A DNA stretch of 64,000 nucleotides, taken from Serripes groenlandicus (taxonomy: Eukaryota; Mollusca; Bivalvia; Cardiida; Cardiidae). Below, piece by piece: positions 42,801 to 57,800 of the stretch (within the stretch, counting starts at the first letter, position 1; each line of letters begins with the position of its first letter). Where the stretch lies: assembly GCA_031761405.1 (NCBI GenBank), contig JASEVX010000010.1, positions 11,473,933-11,537,932 on the forward strand. Direction: 5' to 3'. The notes beneath the pieces are model-generated. The model was not told where the DNA came from, did not search any database, and worked only from the letters and a program-made list of their open reading frames with translations. Both the position numbers and the translations under genes were made by a program.

Positions 42801-45800
42801 AAGACAAAGAAAACTCTAGACTATCCTTAAAAACCACAATGCTATATTTTGTATATATGCCTGTAACAGCCCATAAATATCAGATCAGAGCAGGCTTGAA
42901 CCTTGGACCTCTTAGTTTAACCCTTTAATCTCTTTGTTAAAAGTCTATTGCAGCTGATGCGTTTGCAAGTGGGAAAGATTTGAATTAAAATAAATGAAAA
43001 TATAAAATATATACTTTCAGTATGACTTCCGCTTGACCAGGTTGTTAAAGTGGGCATAATGAGCAATTTCTTTATTTGTCAGTATGTTTTCAAGGCGTTT
43101 GCTATGGATGTGCCAAAAAGAGTCTGCATGTGGTAAAGAAGGGTTGACCCATCCCACAAACATAATTTCTCCTTTCATCACGATGTTTTCAAATGTCTTC
43201 TGCTGCAGAGGAATCAAGTTTCATCTTTATTCTCTAATTTAGGTTCTTAACCCTTTTTCACATAACAAATCTGCAGCATATTCATGACTTTTAAAACACG
43301 TATGCAAGTAAAAATAATTGCCATCTTGATAAATTTAAGTACATGCACATGTATATTCATAAAATAAAGATGAAAACATTATGACAAAAGGAGAAAATGC
43401 TCATTATGAGCAATTTCTCTGATTGCAACAAGGTTTTCGAAAGCTGTATTCTGCAGATTTAATTATTAGCGTATACATGTAAGGTGTTTGATCTCATCAA
43501 TCATTCAGTTATTGTCAAACTTGTGTTAGCGGTCACCTCTGTTATGCAGCCAACTTGTATTAACCCTTTCCCACCTACAGACTAATTTTGACGCAATAGC
43601 AGCAGACGACTTTTGAAAACATTATGGCCAAAGGTTAAATTGCTCATGATGAACAATTTCTCCTTTGGCCACAATGTTTTCAACTTTATTTAACAATTAT
43701 GCTATCTTTTATTGAGATTTTTCAGATATTTGTCACTATGTTTTCAAAATCGTCAGCTGGAGATTTGCTGTATGTGGGAAAGGGTTAACCCTTTCCCTCA
43801 TACGACAATTCTGCAGCAGACGACTTTGAACATATTTTGTCAAAACATAGAAAATCTCAATAATTGAATGGATAATCTATGACAAAAAGTGGAAAACATT
43901 GTGGCAAAAGGAGAAATTGCACGTTTTGTGCAATTTCTTCTTTTGTCACTATGTTTTCAAAAAGTCGTCTGCTGCAGAGGCGTCAGAAAGTGTCTATATG
44001 AGGGAAAGGGTTAAGCAGCTACTTGAAGATGAACATTTTCTTTTTTATTTGAATTGTATTAACCCTTTCCCTCATACACACTGTACAACAATTCTGCAGC
44101 AGATGACTTTTGTCAAAAAATAGAAAATCTCTATAATTGAATTGATGTTACCTATGACTAAAAGTGGAAAACATTGTGGCAAAAGGAGAAATTGCTTGTT
44201 TTGAGCAATTTCTTCTTTTGTCACTATGTTTTCAATAAGCCGTCTGCTGCAGAGGCGTCAGAAAGTGTCTGTATGAGGGAAAGGGTTAAACAGCCTAAGA
44301 CAAGTATGACTGTATATCGTTATGTTTCCCAGAGCTCTTGATAACGGGCGTATTACACATTCCAAAATCTTTATTTGATACTCAAACCCTATGTTGTGGG
44401 TACTCAAAAGGACCGTCTCAATGAGATTGTTATTTTGAGTACCCACAAGATAGGGTTTGGTTGAGTCATAAGAGAGATATGGTTGGGTGAAGACTTTTTT
44501 ACTCCTCCCTATAGAGTCCTCTGTTTCCTGGTCACCTGTACTAATGGTCGATTTATCCTGACACAGTGGAGTCAATAGTTAACCCTTTCCCTCATATAGG
44601 CGCTTTCTGATGCCTCTGCAGCAAACGGATCTTTGAAAACATTGTGACAAAAGAAGAAATTGCTCAAAACGAGCAATTTCTCCTGTTGACACAATGTTTT
44701 CCACTTTTAGTAATAGGTTATCCATTCAATTAAAGAGATTTTCCATTTTTTGACAAAATATGTTCAAGTCTGCTGCAGAATTGTCGTATGAGGGAAAAGG
44801 TTAAACTTACCCCAAAATCCTAAATTGATAGATTGATATGATAGATACTATCTATCTATTTATTCAAGTAATATAGGCCTCTGGCCCAAAATACAAAATA
44901 CAAAAATACAATTTAACAATAGAGTGACAAATATATATTGTTTTACAAATAACAAGTGCAGGAGTATTTAAACATTAAAGACAAAATAATTTACTGATCA
45001 TACGACATTAAGCTCTTGTTTTCTTTTGTTCATTGCATGATATAGATATTTAGCAATTGACAGAACTTCATCTGTTATTGTAGACGACATAAGGGAGTAA
45101 AATAAGTTATGAGAACTGTTTTGTAACCAATAATCTTTAAAATAGATATCTCGCATATTTTTATACAGTGGACATTCAAAGAAAAAATGGTATTCGTCTT
45201 CAATAACATATGTATTTGACTTTAAGCAGTAGAAGCAATATCTTAAGTGTCTATCAATTCCAATATGTCTACCATTTTCTATCATTAGACTATGACATGA
45301 GCAACGAAAATTTGAAATAGCTTTCCTATATTTGTATGATAAGTCTAAGCTTAAATAGCGTTCAACATTAAGTAGGGTCTTAAAGTACTTATAATGTAAG
45401 GCTTTTGTTGAAGTTTCAATATCATTATGCCAGTTTTGCGAATAGCAATCAATTAAGCGTTGCTTAAAAATATTAATAAAGTTTAAGTCATCCCCAACAT
45501 CATGAGAGACCCACACGTATCCAAAACCAAATCGGAAAAGCATATCTTTAATACAACCTGCCCATGTTTTCCTACCAGATTCCTGTAGACGTTTTAACAT
45601 TAAGTAACAATGTTTTGGATACCTGTGATCTCCCATACGTGTCAATTTTAACCAGTATTTAATACAGTTTGTCATGTAAATAGTACAAAGTGGTAGTCTC
45701 CCACATTCACCAAGAGCAAAATAATTAGCAGTGTTTTGTGACAAATTACAATATTGTTTGCAGAATTTAACTTGTACAGATTCAACTTTATCAACATATT

Positions 45801-48800
45801 TGTAGCCCCAGATTTCTGATGCATAACATAAAATAGGTTTAACCATAGAATCAAAAATCTTAAACATATCAATTGGATCAATATGACCAAATTGTCTTTG
45901 AAAATTAAAAATACAAGCTGATGCTTTTAAACCCTGTAGAGAAAGCGTTTCTTGAGTTTTTGACCATACTAACTTCGGTGTGAAAAATACACCTAGATAT
46001 TTATAAAATGGGACAACTTCGATGGGTTCATTATTGAAGAACCATTTTTCAGTTTGTTTTAAAACACCACCATTTCTGAAAACAACTATTTTAGTTTTAC
46101 TTAAATTAATCTTCATATTTACAGATTTGCAATATTCCTCAATATAGTTAATCTGGTGTTGTAGATTTATGACAGTTTCAGAAAAACTAGAAACGTCATC
46201 AGCAAACATTAGAGCAACTAAATCTTCTATGTCATTAGACACAAAAATACCTCTTTCACATTTTTCATGAAGAACATTAACTAAATCATTTATAAAAAGA
46301 GAAAAAATTATCGGACTACCGACACAGCCCTGTCTTGTTCCAGTATTACATGTAAAAAAACTTGTGAGTTTGTCATGAACTTTAACACAGGATTTAAGTT
46401 TTGCATACATGGATTTAATGATAATTAAAAAATTTCCGTTTATGTTATTTCTAGAAAATGCATCCCATAGTTTTTGATGCTGTATACTATCAAAAGCTTT
46501 GGCAAAATCTATATAGATACAATAGAACCTACCCCTTTTCTTTGATAAATACTTTTGAATTAATGCCATTAAACTGAAAATATTATCTGTTGTTGAATAG
46601 CCTTTTCTAAATATTGAAGATGGAAAGCTATTATTACCACTTTTAAAGACCTTAGTATGACCCACCTGGGGATTAAACCAACAACCTTTAGCACTGAGAG
46701 CTGAAACACATATTTATGCATAGAACTGCAAGTGACAATTGCTGAAAAGGCACGGTAGCAAATGTGCAAAATAATGAAAAACTAGAAATATCACTGAAGG
46801 TGATGAATATCCCCAGCTGGTGCCTGACAATATACATATGTATGAGAAATTCAAGGGGTCATAACTCATTTAAAAATAATTCCAGTGCAACACGCCGACA
46901 ATATGCATAACCAGGCTTGGTATCAATCATTCTTGTGAAGTTATATTGAATTCTGACCAAGGATTGCTGAGAAATAGTGTTCACAAGAAATGTCCACAGA
47001 CCAATGGACTGACAAACTGACAAACCAACAAACCGACCGACAAGCGTGACTCCTATATAGGCCCCATATACTATGTATCTGGGGGCATAATAATGAGCAA
47101 TTTCTCGTTTTGCCAAAAAAAAATTCAACTCAATAAATATATATAATTTTATAAATAGAGAATTTCCATTTTTTTGCCTTGAGCTTTTCAAGAGTCATGT
47201 ACTGCAGATTTGTGGTAATTAAGTCAATAAATTGGTTATTAATGTGTCAATGTGTAACATTATGTGTTAACAATTTATAACATGCCTAAAATGGCAACAA
47301 ATAATATATTTTTCAATACATATATGTTCATTGTATGCATATATCATATAGATAATTAATATGCATGAATTATATAAAAGATATTGTAATCAGAGATTTA
47401 AAATATTCTTATTTATAATTCGATCTGAAATATGTTTTTAAAATTAATTAATTGTTGTATACATGTGGGTAAGGTTATATACACCATTCGAACAAACCAA
47501 CAAACCATTGTGCAGGTCTAAGAATTTTAATTGTCAAATTTCCAAGGATACTTGAGGAATTTAAAGTGGCCGTGTTGTTAGAAACGCAGATTTAGAAGCG
47601 GGCATCACAGGTTTCGAACCCCCAGATTTGGAAGTCATGGTTGAGTGCCCTGGGACGAGGCACATTTCCTAGCCTTGTACATGTACTTGTTTATTTACCC
47701 AAATATCATGAATAATCTAACTGTCTCCGTGATATAATTGAAATAATGTTGAAAACGGCACAAAAGCCCAATAAAAATAAACAAACAAATATTTACCTAG
47801 ATCTTTCATCACGCCCATTCCCTGACGGTTATGACTCTTTTCCGCGCAACTTCCCTCCCTGCATAATTTGATGACAACCCTCACCGTCTCTTCACAGATT
47901 CCAAACTGTCTACAGCCCATGGTATATGTCTCTGACAGCTGAAAAAAAAAATAAGTTCAAAGCAATGAGATGAGTAGATCATGTTTTAAAATATTTGTTT
48001 GACAATTAACCCTTTCCCACATACAAAAAATCTGCAGCAGACAATTTTGAAAACAATTTCATAATCTCTAGAAATGAAGGTATAATTAGTGAAAAAAGTT
48101 GAAAACATTGTGTCAAAAGGAGGAATTGCTCATCATGAGCAATTTGTCCTTTTGCCACAACGTTTTCAAAAGTCGTCATCTGCAGAGGCGTAGTTTTGTT
48201 TTTTTGAGCTTCCATATTTTTGACTAATTATTTTCAACGTCACCTGCTACAGAATTTTCGTATACATAAGGAAAAAGGGTTAAATCCTATAGGTCCTCAA
48301 AAGAAATATCACAGGGAGTACCCACACCATAGGGTTTTGGTTAAGTGGTTGAGGTAGATAAGCCCTTTCCCGCATGCAACAAATCTGCAGCAGACGACTT
48401 TATATACATCTTGTCAAAAACATGGAAAATATGTATAGATAAAAGTATATATAGTTATTAACCCTTTCCCTCATATAGACGCTTTCTGACACCTCTGCAG
48501 CAGACGGCTATTTGAAAACATAGTGACAAAAGAAGAAATTGCACAAAACGTGCAATTTCTCCTTTGGCCACAATGTTTTCCACTTTTTGTCATGGGTTAT
48601 TCATTCAATTATAGAGATTTTCTACTTTTTTACAAAATATGTTTAAAGTCGTCTGCTGCAGAATTGTCGTATACATAAGGAAAAAGGGTTAAATCCTATA
48701 GGTCCTCAAAAGAAATATCACAGGGAGTACCCACACCATAGGGTTTTGGTTAAGTGGTTGAGGTAGATAAGCCCTTTCCCGCATGCAACAAATCTGCAGC

Positions 48801-51800
48801 AGACGACTTTATATACATCTTGTCAAAAACATGGAAAATATGTATAGATAAAAGTATATATAGTTATTAACCCTTTCCCTCATATAGACGCTTTCTGACA
48901 CCTCTGCAGCAGACGGCTATTTGAAAACATAGTGACAAAAGAAGAAATTGCACAAAACGTGCAATTTCTCCTTTGGCCACAATGTTTTCCACTTTTTGTC
49001 ATGGGTTATTCATTCAATTATAGAGATTTTCTACTTTTTTACAAAATATGTTTAAAGTCACCTGCTACAGAATTTTCGTATACATAAGGAAAAAGGGTTA
49101 AATCCTATAGGTCCTCAAAAGAAATATCACAGGGAGTACCCACACCATAGGGTTTTGGTTAAGTGGTTGAGGTAGATAAGCCCTTTCCCGCATGCAACAA
49201 ATCTGCAGCAGACGACTTTATATACATCTTGTCAAAAACATGGAAAATATGTATAGATAAAAGTATATATAGTTATTAACCCTTTCCCTCATATAGACGC
49301 TTTCTGACACCTCTGCAGCAGACGGCTATTTGAAAACATAGTGACAAAAGAAGAAATTGCACAAAACGTGCAATTTCTCCTTTGGCCACAATGTTTTCCA
49401 CTTTTTGTCATGGGTTATTCATTCAATTATAGAGATTTTCTACTTTTTTACAAAATATGTTTAAAGTCGTCTGCTGCAGAATTGTCGTATGAGGGAAAGG
49501 GTTAAACAGAGTTGAAATAATTGGCAAAAGGAGAAATTGCTCATTATAATGAGCAATTTATTCTTTTGTCACAATAGTCTCAAAAGTCATCTGCTGCAGA
49601 TTTGTTGTCATCTGATGATGTCAGAAGGCATCTTGATGGCTTATTGCAAAGCGGTTGTAACTACATCTTGCATCTGGCGCACCTTCAGCCTTTCAGCTCA
49701 AATATCTGCAATTACTCCATTTGCTGCATGTTTTTTCAAATGTTGTCTGCTGCAGAGGCATCAAAAGGGGTCTATGTGTGGGAAAGTGCTAACCATTTAC
49801 AACAACTCTGCAGCAGACGTCTTTGAAATAGTTTGTAGAAAAAAAAAAGGAAAAATATTTAGTTATAGAATAGAGTTGAAAACATTGTGGCAAAATGAAA
49901 TCATTATGAGCAATTTATTCTTTTACAACAATGTTTGCAAAACTCGAATGCTGTCATAATGTGTCTGTATGTGGGATGGGGTAAACAACAATTAACAAAG
50001 AAAGAAGGTGAATTTCTCATACTAATCATTTTCTCCTTTAATGCACCATTCATTTTCAATACAGATTGTTTAGATAAACTACTTACATTTTGAACATTGT
50101 CCTTTTTAGTTGAAGTTACAGAGATGTATCTATATCAAACAAGCATACACTAAGTTTTGTTTTCATACATTCATATCTTACAGTCCTATGCATTTTGACA
50201 TATTTGCAGCGGCAACAGTTGTTATCGTACTATACATGCCGTCAGCTATTACTAAAAAAATGCAAATCTATATTTCAGACGAGAGAACCTTGTTCCATGC
50301 AATCAGGCAAGAAACGAGTTTGCAATTGAATCCTGTTTTACAGTAGAGTAAACATCCACTAGTACAGCAGAGCAGAGTCGATGCCCTCTGGTGATGTAGA
50401 TGTTCAGCCAGGTGAGTTGAATTAGTTGTAAATGCACATGTTTATAAGCATAATAAAATAAATTTGAGAACTTGCATGGCTTCTACAAACTTGTATGTAT
50501 GTATATCCGCATTTAGAAAAAAACATTAAATTTGAAGCTAAAGATAGAATGGTATGATGCTTATGTGTAACTGTGTCTAGAAACAAAATTGACTTATTTT
50601 AATTTCACAGGGATGCAGTCAGTGAGAATGATGATTCTGTCAAGGATATAGCCGATTACGTGAGCTCCGCGGCAACAGATTCCGTAAAATACTACTTTAT
50701 AGAGAACCAACAACCGCATTCAGGGTTTTATATTTCCAAGGAAGTTATATAAATTAAGATAAAAGTCGAAAAGATGGTTGAATGAAAAGATTATAACTGT
50801 TGACAAATTTGACTTTATACAGTATGCTGAGAGAATGGACAGCTTATTTTGTCTTGGGCATTTTATTTTGCCGGACAATGCACATCGAAGTCCTAACTTA
50901 CTAGTAAAAGACGCATATATATCCAAATTGGGAAGACGCCGTTTCTAATTTAAAATTAACTCAAAAGCAAAACTTACTTGATTGAAAAAAATGTGCTGTA
51001 TTCATGTAGCAAGGATTGACTTGAATACTGAGAGTGGTAATGCAGAAAGAATAATAACAAGAGGCCCAAGAGGGCCAGTATCGCTCCACGGCCATAAGGC
51101 AAAAATAAAATCTCCAAACAGCCCTGCCCCGTGGTGGCTATTTTTTTTAACAACCACCATGGCTTAAAGGAATCTTGTAGAGTGTCACCAAAGGAATGTT
51201 TCTGCAAAATTATTTGAAAATATGCCTGACACTTTCGGAGGAGAAGATTTTTTAAGTTTTCACTATGGTCATATAAATCAAAATAGCCCCGCCCTCTGGC
51301 GGCCATGTTTTTCGACCAATCAACATGGCTTGAAGGAATCTGATAGAGGGTCACCCAATGAACATTTCTACAAAATTATTTGAAAATCGGCTGAACACTT
51401 TCGGAGAAGAAGATGTTTTAAGTTTTCACTATAGCTATATAACGCAAAAAAGCCCCGCCCCCTGGCGGCCATGTTTTTCGCCCAATCAACATTTCTTGAA
51501 GGAATCTAATTAAGGTTCACACAAGGAACATTTCTACAAAATTATTTGAAAATCGGCCTGACACTTTTGGAGGAGAAGATTTTTTAAGTTTGCTCTTTAG
51601 CCATATAGGCAAAATAGCCCCGCCCTGTGACGGCCATGTTTTTTTACCAATCAACATGGCTTGAAGGAATCTGATAGAGGGTCACCCACGGAACATTTCT
51701 ACATAATTATTTGAAAATCTGCTGAACACTTTTTGAGAAGAAGATTATTTAAGTTTTCACTATAGCTATATAAGGCAAAAAAGCCCCGCCCCCTGGCGGC

Positions 51801-54800
51801 CATGTTTTTCGCCCAATCAAAATTTCTTGAAGGAATCTAATAAAGGGTCACCCAAGGAACATTTCTACAATATTTTTTGAAAATCGGCCTGACACTTTCG
51901 GAGAAGAAGATTTTTTAAGTTCTCACTATTTTTTTCTTTCGGTTGCCATGGAAACCAGAATTTTGAATGGATCAAAAAAAATTGAAGGAATTTAGTAGAG
52001 GACATTGAGAGGATGCTTCCCATGAAGTTTCAACCAAATTGGCCAAGTGGTTAGGGAGAAGAAGTCGTTTAAAGGAAAAAGTTAACGCACGCACGCACGC
52101 ACGCACGCACGGACGCACGACGGACAATTCGCCATGACATAAGCTCGACTGGCTTTCAGCCAGTGGAGCTAAAAACAAGAGGGCCATGATGGCCCTTGAA
52201 TCGCTCACCTGATTTTTTATTTTATTTTTCACTTTAGCTATATAAGCCTCGCCCCCTGGCAGCCATAGTTTCCGACCAATCAACTTGGCTTGAAGGAATC
52301 TGATAGAGGGTCACCCTAGGAACATTTCTACAAAATTATTTGAAAATCGGCCGGATATTTTTGGAGGAGAAGATTTTTAAGTTTTCACTATAGCCATATA
52401 ATGCAAAATAGCCCTGCCTACTGGCGGCCATGTTTTTTGACCAATCAACATGGCTTGAAGGAATCTGAAAGTGGGTCATCCAAGGAACATTTCTACAAAA
52501 TTATTTGAAAATCGGGCCGACACTTTTGGAGAAGAAGATTTTTTAAGTTTGCACTATAGCCATATAAGGCAAAATAACACGCCCCCACCCCCCCCCCCCC
52601 CCCCCCTGGCGGCCATGTTTTTCGACCAATCAACATGGCTTGAAGGAATCTGATAGAGGGTCACCCAAGGAACATTTCTACAAAATTATTTGAAAATCGG
52701 CCTGACACTTATGGAGGAGAAGATTTTTTAAGTTTTCATTATAGCCATAAAAGGCAAAATAGCCCCGCCCCCTGGCGGCCATGTTTTTTGATTAATCAAC
52801 ATGGCTTGAAGGAATATGATAGAGGATCACCCAAGGAACATTTGTACAAAATTATTTGAAAATCGGCCTGACACTTTTGGAGGAGAAGATTTTTTAAGTT
52901 TGCACCATAGCCATATAAGGCAAAATAGCCCCACCCCCCCTGGCGGCCATGTTTTTCGACCAATCAACATGGCTTGAAGGAATCTGATAGAGGGTCACCC
53001 AAGGAACATTTCTACAAAATTATTTGAAAATCGGCCTTACACTTTCGGAGGAGAAGATTTTTTAAGTTTTCACTATAGCCATATAAGGCAAAATAGCCCC
53101 ACCCCACCCCCCCCCCCCCCCCCCCCCCTGGCGGCCATGTTTTTTGACCAATCAACACGGCTTGAAGGAATCTGATAGAGGGTCATCCAAGGAACATTTC
53201 TACAAAATTATTTGAAAATCTGCCAACAAATTTGGGAGAAGAAGAATTTTGAAGTTTTTCGGTTTCGTTGCCATGGAAACCAGAATTTTGCATGGATCCC
53301 AAAAATTTGAAGGAATTCTGGTGAGGTCATTGAGAGGATGCTTTCTGTGAAGTTTCATCCCAATTGACCCACTGGTTACTGAGGAGAAGAAGTTGACGGA
53401 CGACGGACGACGGACGACGGACGACGGACAAAAGGCGATCACAATAACTCACCTTGAGCAAAGCTCAGGTGAGCTAAAAAAGGGACATATTGAAATCNNN
53501 NNNNNNNNNNNNNNNNNNNNNNNNNNNNNNNNNNNNNNNNNNNNNNNNNNNNNNNNNNNNNNNNNNNNNNNNNNNNNNNNNNNNNNNNNNNNNNNNNNNN
53601 NNNNNNNNNNNNNNNNNNNNNNNNNNNNNNNNNNNNNNNNNNNNNNNNNNNNNNNNNNNNNNNNNNNNNNNNNNNNNNNNNNNNNNNNNNNNNNNNNGTG
53701 AAGTTTCATCCCAATTGACCCACTGGTTACTGAGGAGAAGATGTTGAAGATTTTTTAAGTTTTCACTTTGGCCATATAAGGCAAAATAGCCCCCGCCCCC
53801 TGGCGGCCATGTTTTTTGACCAATCAACATTGCTTGTAGGAATCTGATATAGGGTCACCCAAGGAACATTTCTACAAAATTATTTGAAAATCGGCCTGAC
53901 ACTTATGGAGGAGAAGATTTTCATTATAGCCATAAAAGGCAAAATAGCCCCGCCCCCTGGCGGCCATGTTTTTTGACCAATCAACATGGCTTGAAGGAAT
54001 CTGATAGAGAATCACCCAAAGAACATTTCTACAAAATTATTTGAAAATCAGCCTGACACTTTTGAAGGAGAAGATTTTTTAAGTTTGCACTATAGCCATA
54101 TAAGGCAAAATAGCCCCGCCCCCCCCTGGCGGCCATGTTTTTCGACCAATCAACATGGCTTGAAGGAATCTGATAGAGGGTCACCCAAGGAACATTTCTA
54201 CAAAATTATTTGAAAATCGGCCTTACACTTTCGGAGGAGAAGATTTTTTAAGTTTTCACTATAGCCATATGAGGCAAAATAGCCCCGCCCCCCCTGGCAG
54301 CCATGTTTTTCGACCAATCAACACGGCTTGAAGGAATCTGATAGAGGGTCATCCAAGAAACATTTCTACAAAATTATTTGAAAATCTGCCAACCAATTTG
54401 GGAGAAGAAGAATTTTGAAGTTTTTTCGGTTTCGTTGCCATGGAAACCAGAATTTTTCATGGATCCCAAAAATTTGAAGGAATTCTGGTGAGGTCATTGA
54501 GAGGATGCTTTCTGTGAAGTTTCATCCAAATTGACCCACTGGTTACTGAGGAGAAGAAGTTGACGCACGACGCACGACGCACGACGGACGCCGGACGCCG
54601 GACGCCGGACAAAAGGCGATCACAATAACTCACCTTGAGCAAAGCTCAGGTGAGCTAAAAATAAAAAGACATAAACGATAATGGAAAACGCTTTCGAAAA
54701 CTTGTAATTTTGTGTTTCCAAACATTGTAAAAATTCTTACATTGGTGCTATTAACATCAGTTACATCTGCAAGTGTGGAAAGATCACATTCATCTTTGAG

Positions 54801-57800
54801 ATTTAAAAAATATTAAAAATGCTCACAGAAGTACAATGGGACAGGGTCGCTTCTATGCGTTTATTCATATAGACATGAAATTAAATTTTGAGCAGATAAT
54901 TAATAATTATGCCAGAATATATCCTCGCAGTATGCTACTTTTAAGTCCACTATCAGAATAAATATATACATAGTTACATGTACATGAACTTAAATTATAA
55001 GCAGAACAGTCTATTTGGAAAAGCAGCCAGTGTCAACTTGCTTGGAAAGACTGATTTGTGGTGAGAATACCAGGAAACAAATGTTTAGGTGAACTGGCTG
55101 CCATGATATGAATGCATAATTGTTAAAACTGGTGTTAATTAAAGTAAACCCCATTCAATCAGTGTAATTGTAACAAAAGAAATTGAACAAAATGTGCAAT
55201 TTCTCCTTTTGTCACAATGTTTTCCACTTTTAGTCATAGGTTATCCATTCAATTATAGAGATTTTCCATTATTGGATAAAACATGTTCAAAGTCGTCTGC
55301 TGCAGAATTGTCATATGAGGGAAAGGGTTAAATGTGTATGTGGGAAATGGTTAATGACATGATAAGGAAGTATCTGTTTACCATCTCATAATTACAGCAT
55401 TTGAAATTAACTTTTTTGGCTGGTAGCAACTTGTACTTGATACCTTCTTTGAAAGTAGGCAGGGGTGCAGAAATCCACTGTCCGACACAGGTAATTTTAT
55501 GGCCAGACAAGTAGGATCTCCTTCTCGAGATGTCCGCCGGCAAGTTCAAATAAAAAGATAGCTCCAAAATATTTATCCACCAATTCTGATAATAATTTAA
55601 TTAAACTCTAAATATGTAGCCAAAATATACAGGCATAGTAATAACTTTCATTATGATTGTGTATTTTCACTTTTAGCTATGCAGAAGAAAACAAATCTCT
55701 GGTTTTTGTCTGGTGTAAGGTTATGTGTCAACCAATCGCATTGACAATTTGTTTGTTTGATCAAATTGACAAAAGAGTGTGTAATTTAATTTAATTACGC
55801 ACTGATACTGATAGAAACAGTAACATCTAGCAAAAAACGAAACTGGGCCGGGGGGGGGGGGGGGGGGGGGTTCAAGTAGAAAGTGTTTTCTACAGATTTT
55901 TTAGGCAGGTAGCAAATTAAGTAGCTAATTTGCTTCTTGCAACTGCTAATTTCGAAACCTGCCATAAAGAAAGAAAAAGCACAATGTTATAGGAATAGAG
56001 AATATTATAGTTGTTGGAAATCCCTTTTAATGTCAGTAACAAGAGAAAGTTGATGCAACGCATCAATGTCGCCGGATATCCATAGTGAAGTTATGCATAA
56101 CACTAACATTGGAGTAGTTGAATAAACAGTTATCAACTGAGGAGCATATTGGAACATCAGGGGTGGGGTCAAGTGAAAATGTATCATAACTTGCATTGTT
56201 TTGTCAACGAAGTAAATGATAATTGAAGCCTTTCATTGTTTATGATCAATCTCCATTCCAAAGTAGGTTGACCATACACACAACCAATTAATTATTGATC
56301 ATAAACAGTAATGGAAATGAGTAATCTTGCCAATCATTAGTCTTAGTATGTATACAGTGCTTTCATTAAGGAATAATTATAAGATTTGTGAATTCCACAT
56401 ACACTTTTCAAGATGTTTGTCAGAATATTTGAATTTTATTATTTTTCAATAAAACTACAAAACAGACAATTCAAGGATTTGCATGCAATAGCACGTCATT
56501 TTACCTTTCCTAGGAGCTATTAAAGTCAACAGTGGGACACCTTTGCAACAATCTACTTTTAAAACAATGAGATAAGGGTTAAATCGCTGAAGACATGAGT
56601 TTTCTCTTTTTCTCAAAATGATATTAGCTTGGCATCCTAATTATATCATACTTTAACAAATGTTGAAATGTAGTCTAATATAAATTTATAAGTAAGACCA
56701 CCTTCGAAATATAATACATGTATCAACTAAACAGTAAATTCTCATTGAAATTGTTGTATAATTTAAACTTAATTTCGAACATAAACAACATGTTAATTTA
56801 TTTTAATTCTTTCCTTCCTTTTTTATAATGAAAATTTATAACAAACTAATCATGTTTTAAAATTATATTATGATGAGCGCCTTTGTGTCAATGATGCATA
56901 ACAATTGCAGATCGGAAGCAATATGCCTTTAGGGAATTAAATGACACATTTAAAATTGTCAAGGACGAAATAATATCGACGAAAGACCCGATTCTTTCTT
57001 ATTCGCAGAGGTGTCGTTCTTGAAACTCTCTTTATAGGCATAGAGTGTTTGTTCAAAGCAATTTTTCTATTAAAACCAGTTTTATCTCGGTTTGTTCTTT
57101 TTCTTCATTTGTTTCGAACCAAATAAACATTTTATATCACCTATGATTTACTAAATTTGTAAGTGAGTGTAAAGAGCAGCTCTCTGCAAAGGAGATTGAT
57201 CTACGCAGTCGGTATTCGCGAGTCACGCGATCAACAGTTTTAGCTTAGAAACAGTTCATATTTTAGATATACATGGATAAACATTATAAAATGCCTTCTT
57301 CACCAATCAAGACATCTCTTTGAACATGAAAATAACATTCAGTAAGTTAAAATTGCCATTAAAAGACGTCATTTTCATCTCGATATTTACACATAACAAA
57401 CAGTCTGCTTAACCCTTTCCCTCATATAGACGCTTTCTGACGCCTCTGCAACAGACAGCTTTTTGAAAACATAGTGACAAAAGAAGAAATTGCACAGAAC
57501 GTGCAATTTCTCCTTTTGCCACAATGTTTTCCACTTTTTGTCATAGGTTATCCATTCAATTATGGAGATTTTCTATGTTTTGACAAAATATGTTCAAAGT
57601 CGTCTGCTGCAGAATTGTCGTATGAGGGAAAGGGTTAAGCAGGTGTGCGTATACATGTAAACAAATTAGAATGTGCGACGTAAAGGTTTGTAGTTATTGC
57701 CTTTTCATTACATGTAGTATATAGTGTAAAGTAAAGTATACCAGTCTAGCTAATAGGGACTGTTTTGTCTTCGTAAATAAAACAAAAAAACATAAATTCG

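Noticed and set aside
53393..53830. ORFs running through the N gap
   Set aside because: They are artefacts of translating N bases. Flanks are HINE-like repeat.
56005..56196. Minus-strand 63-aa ORF as an extra exon between exons 1 and 2
   Set aside because: No convincing acceptor or donor. Exons 1 and 2 already join in phase.
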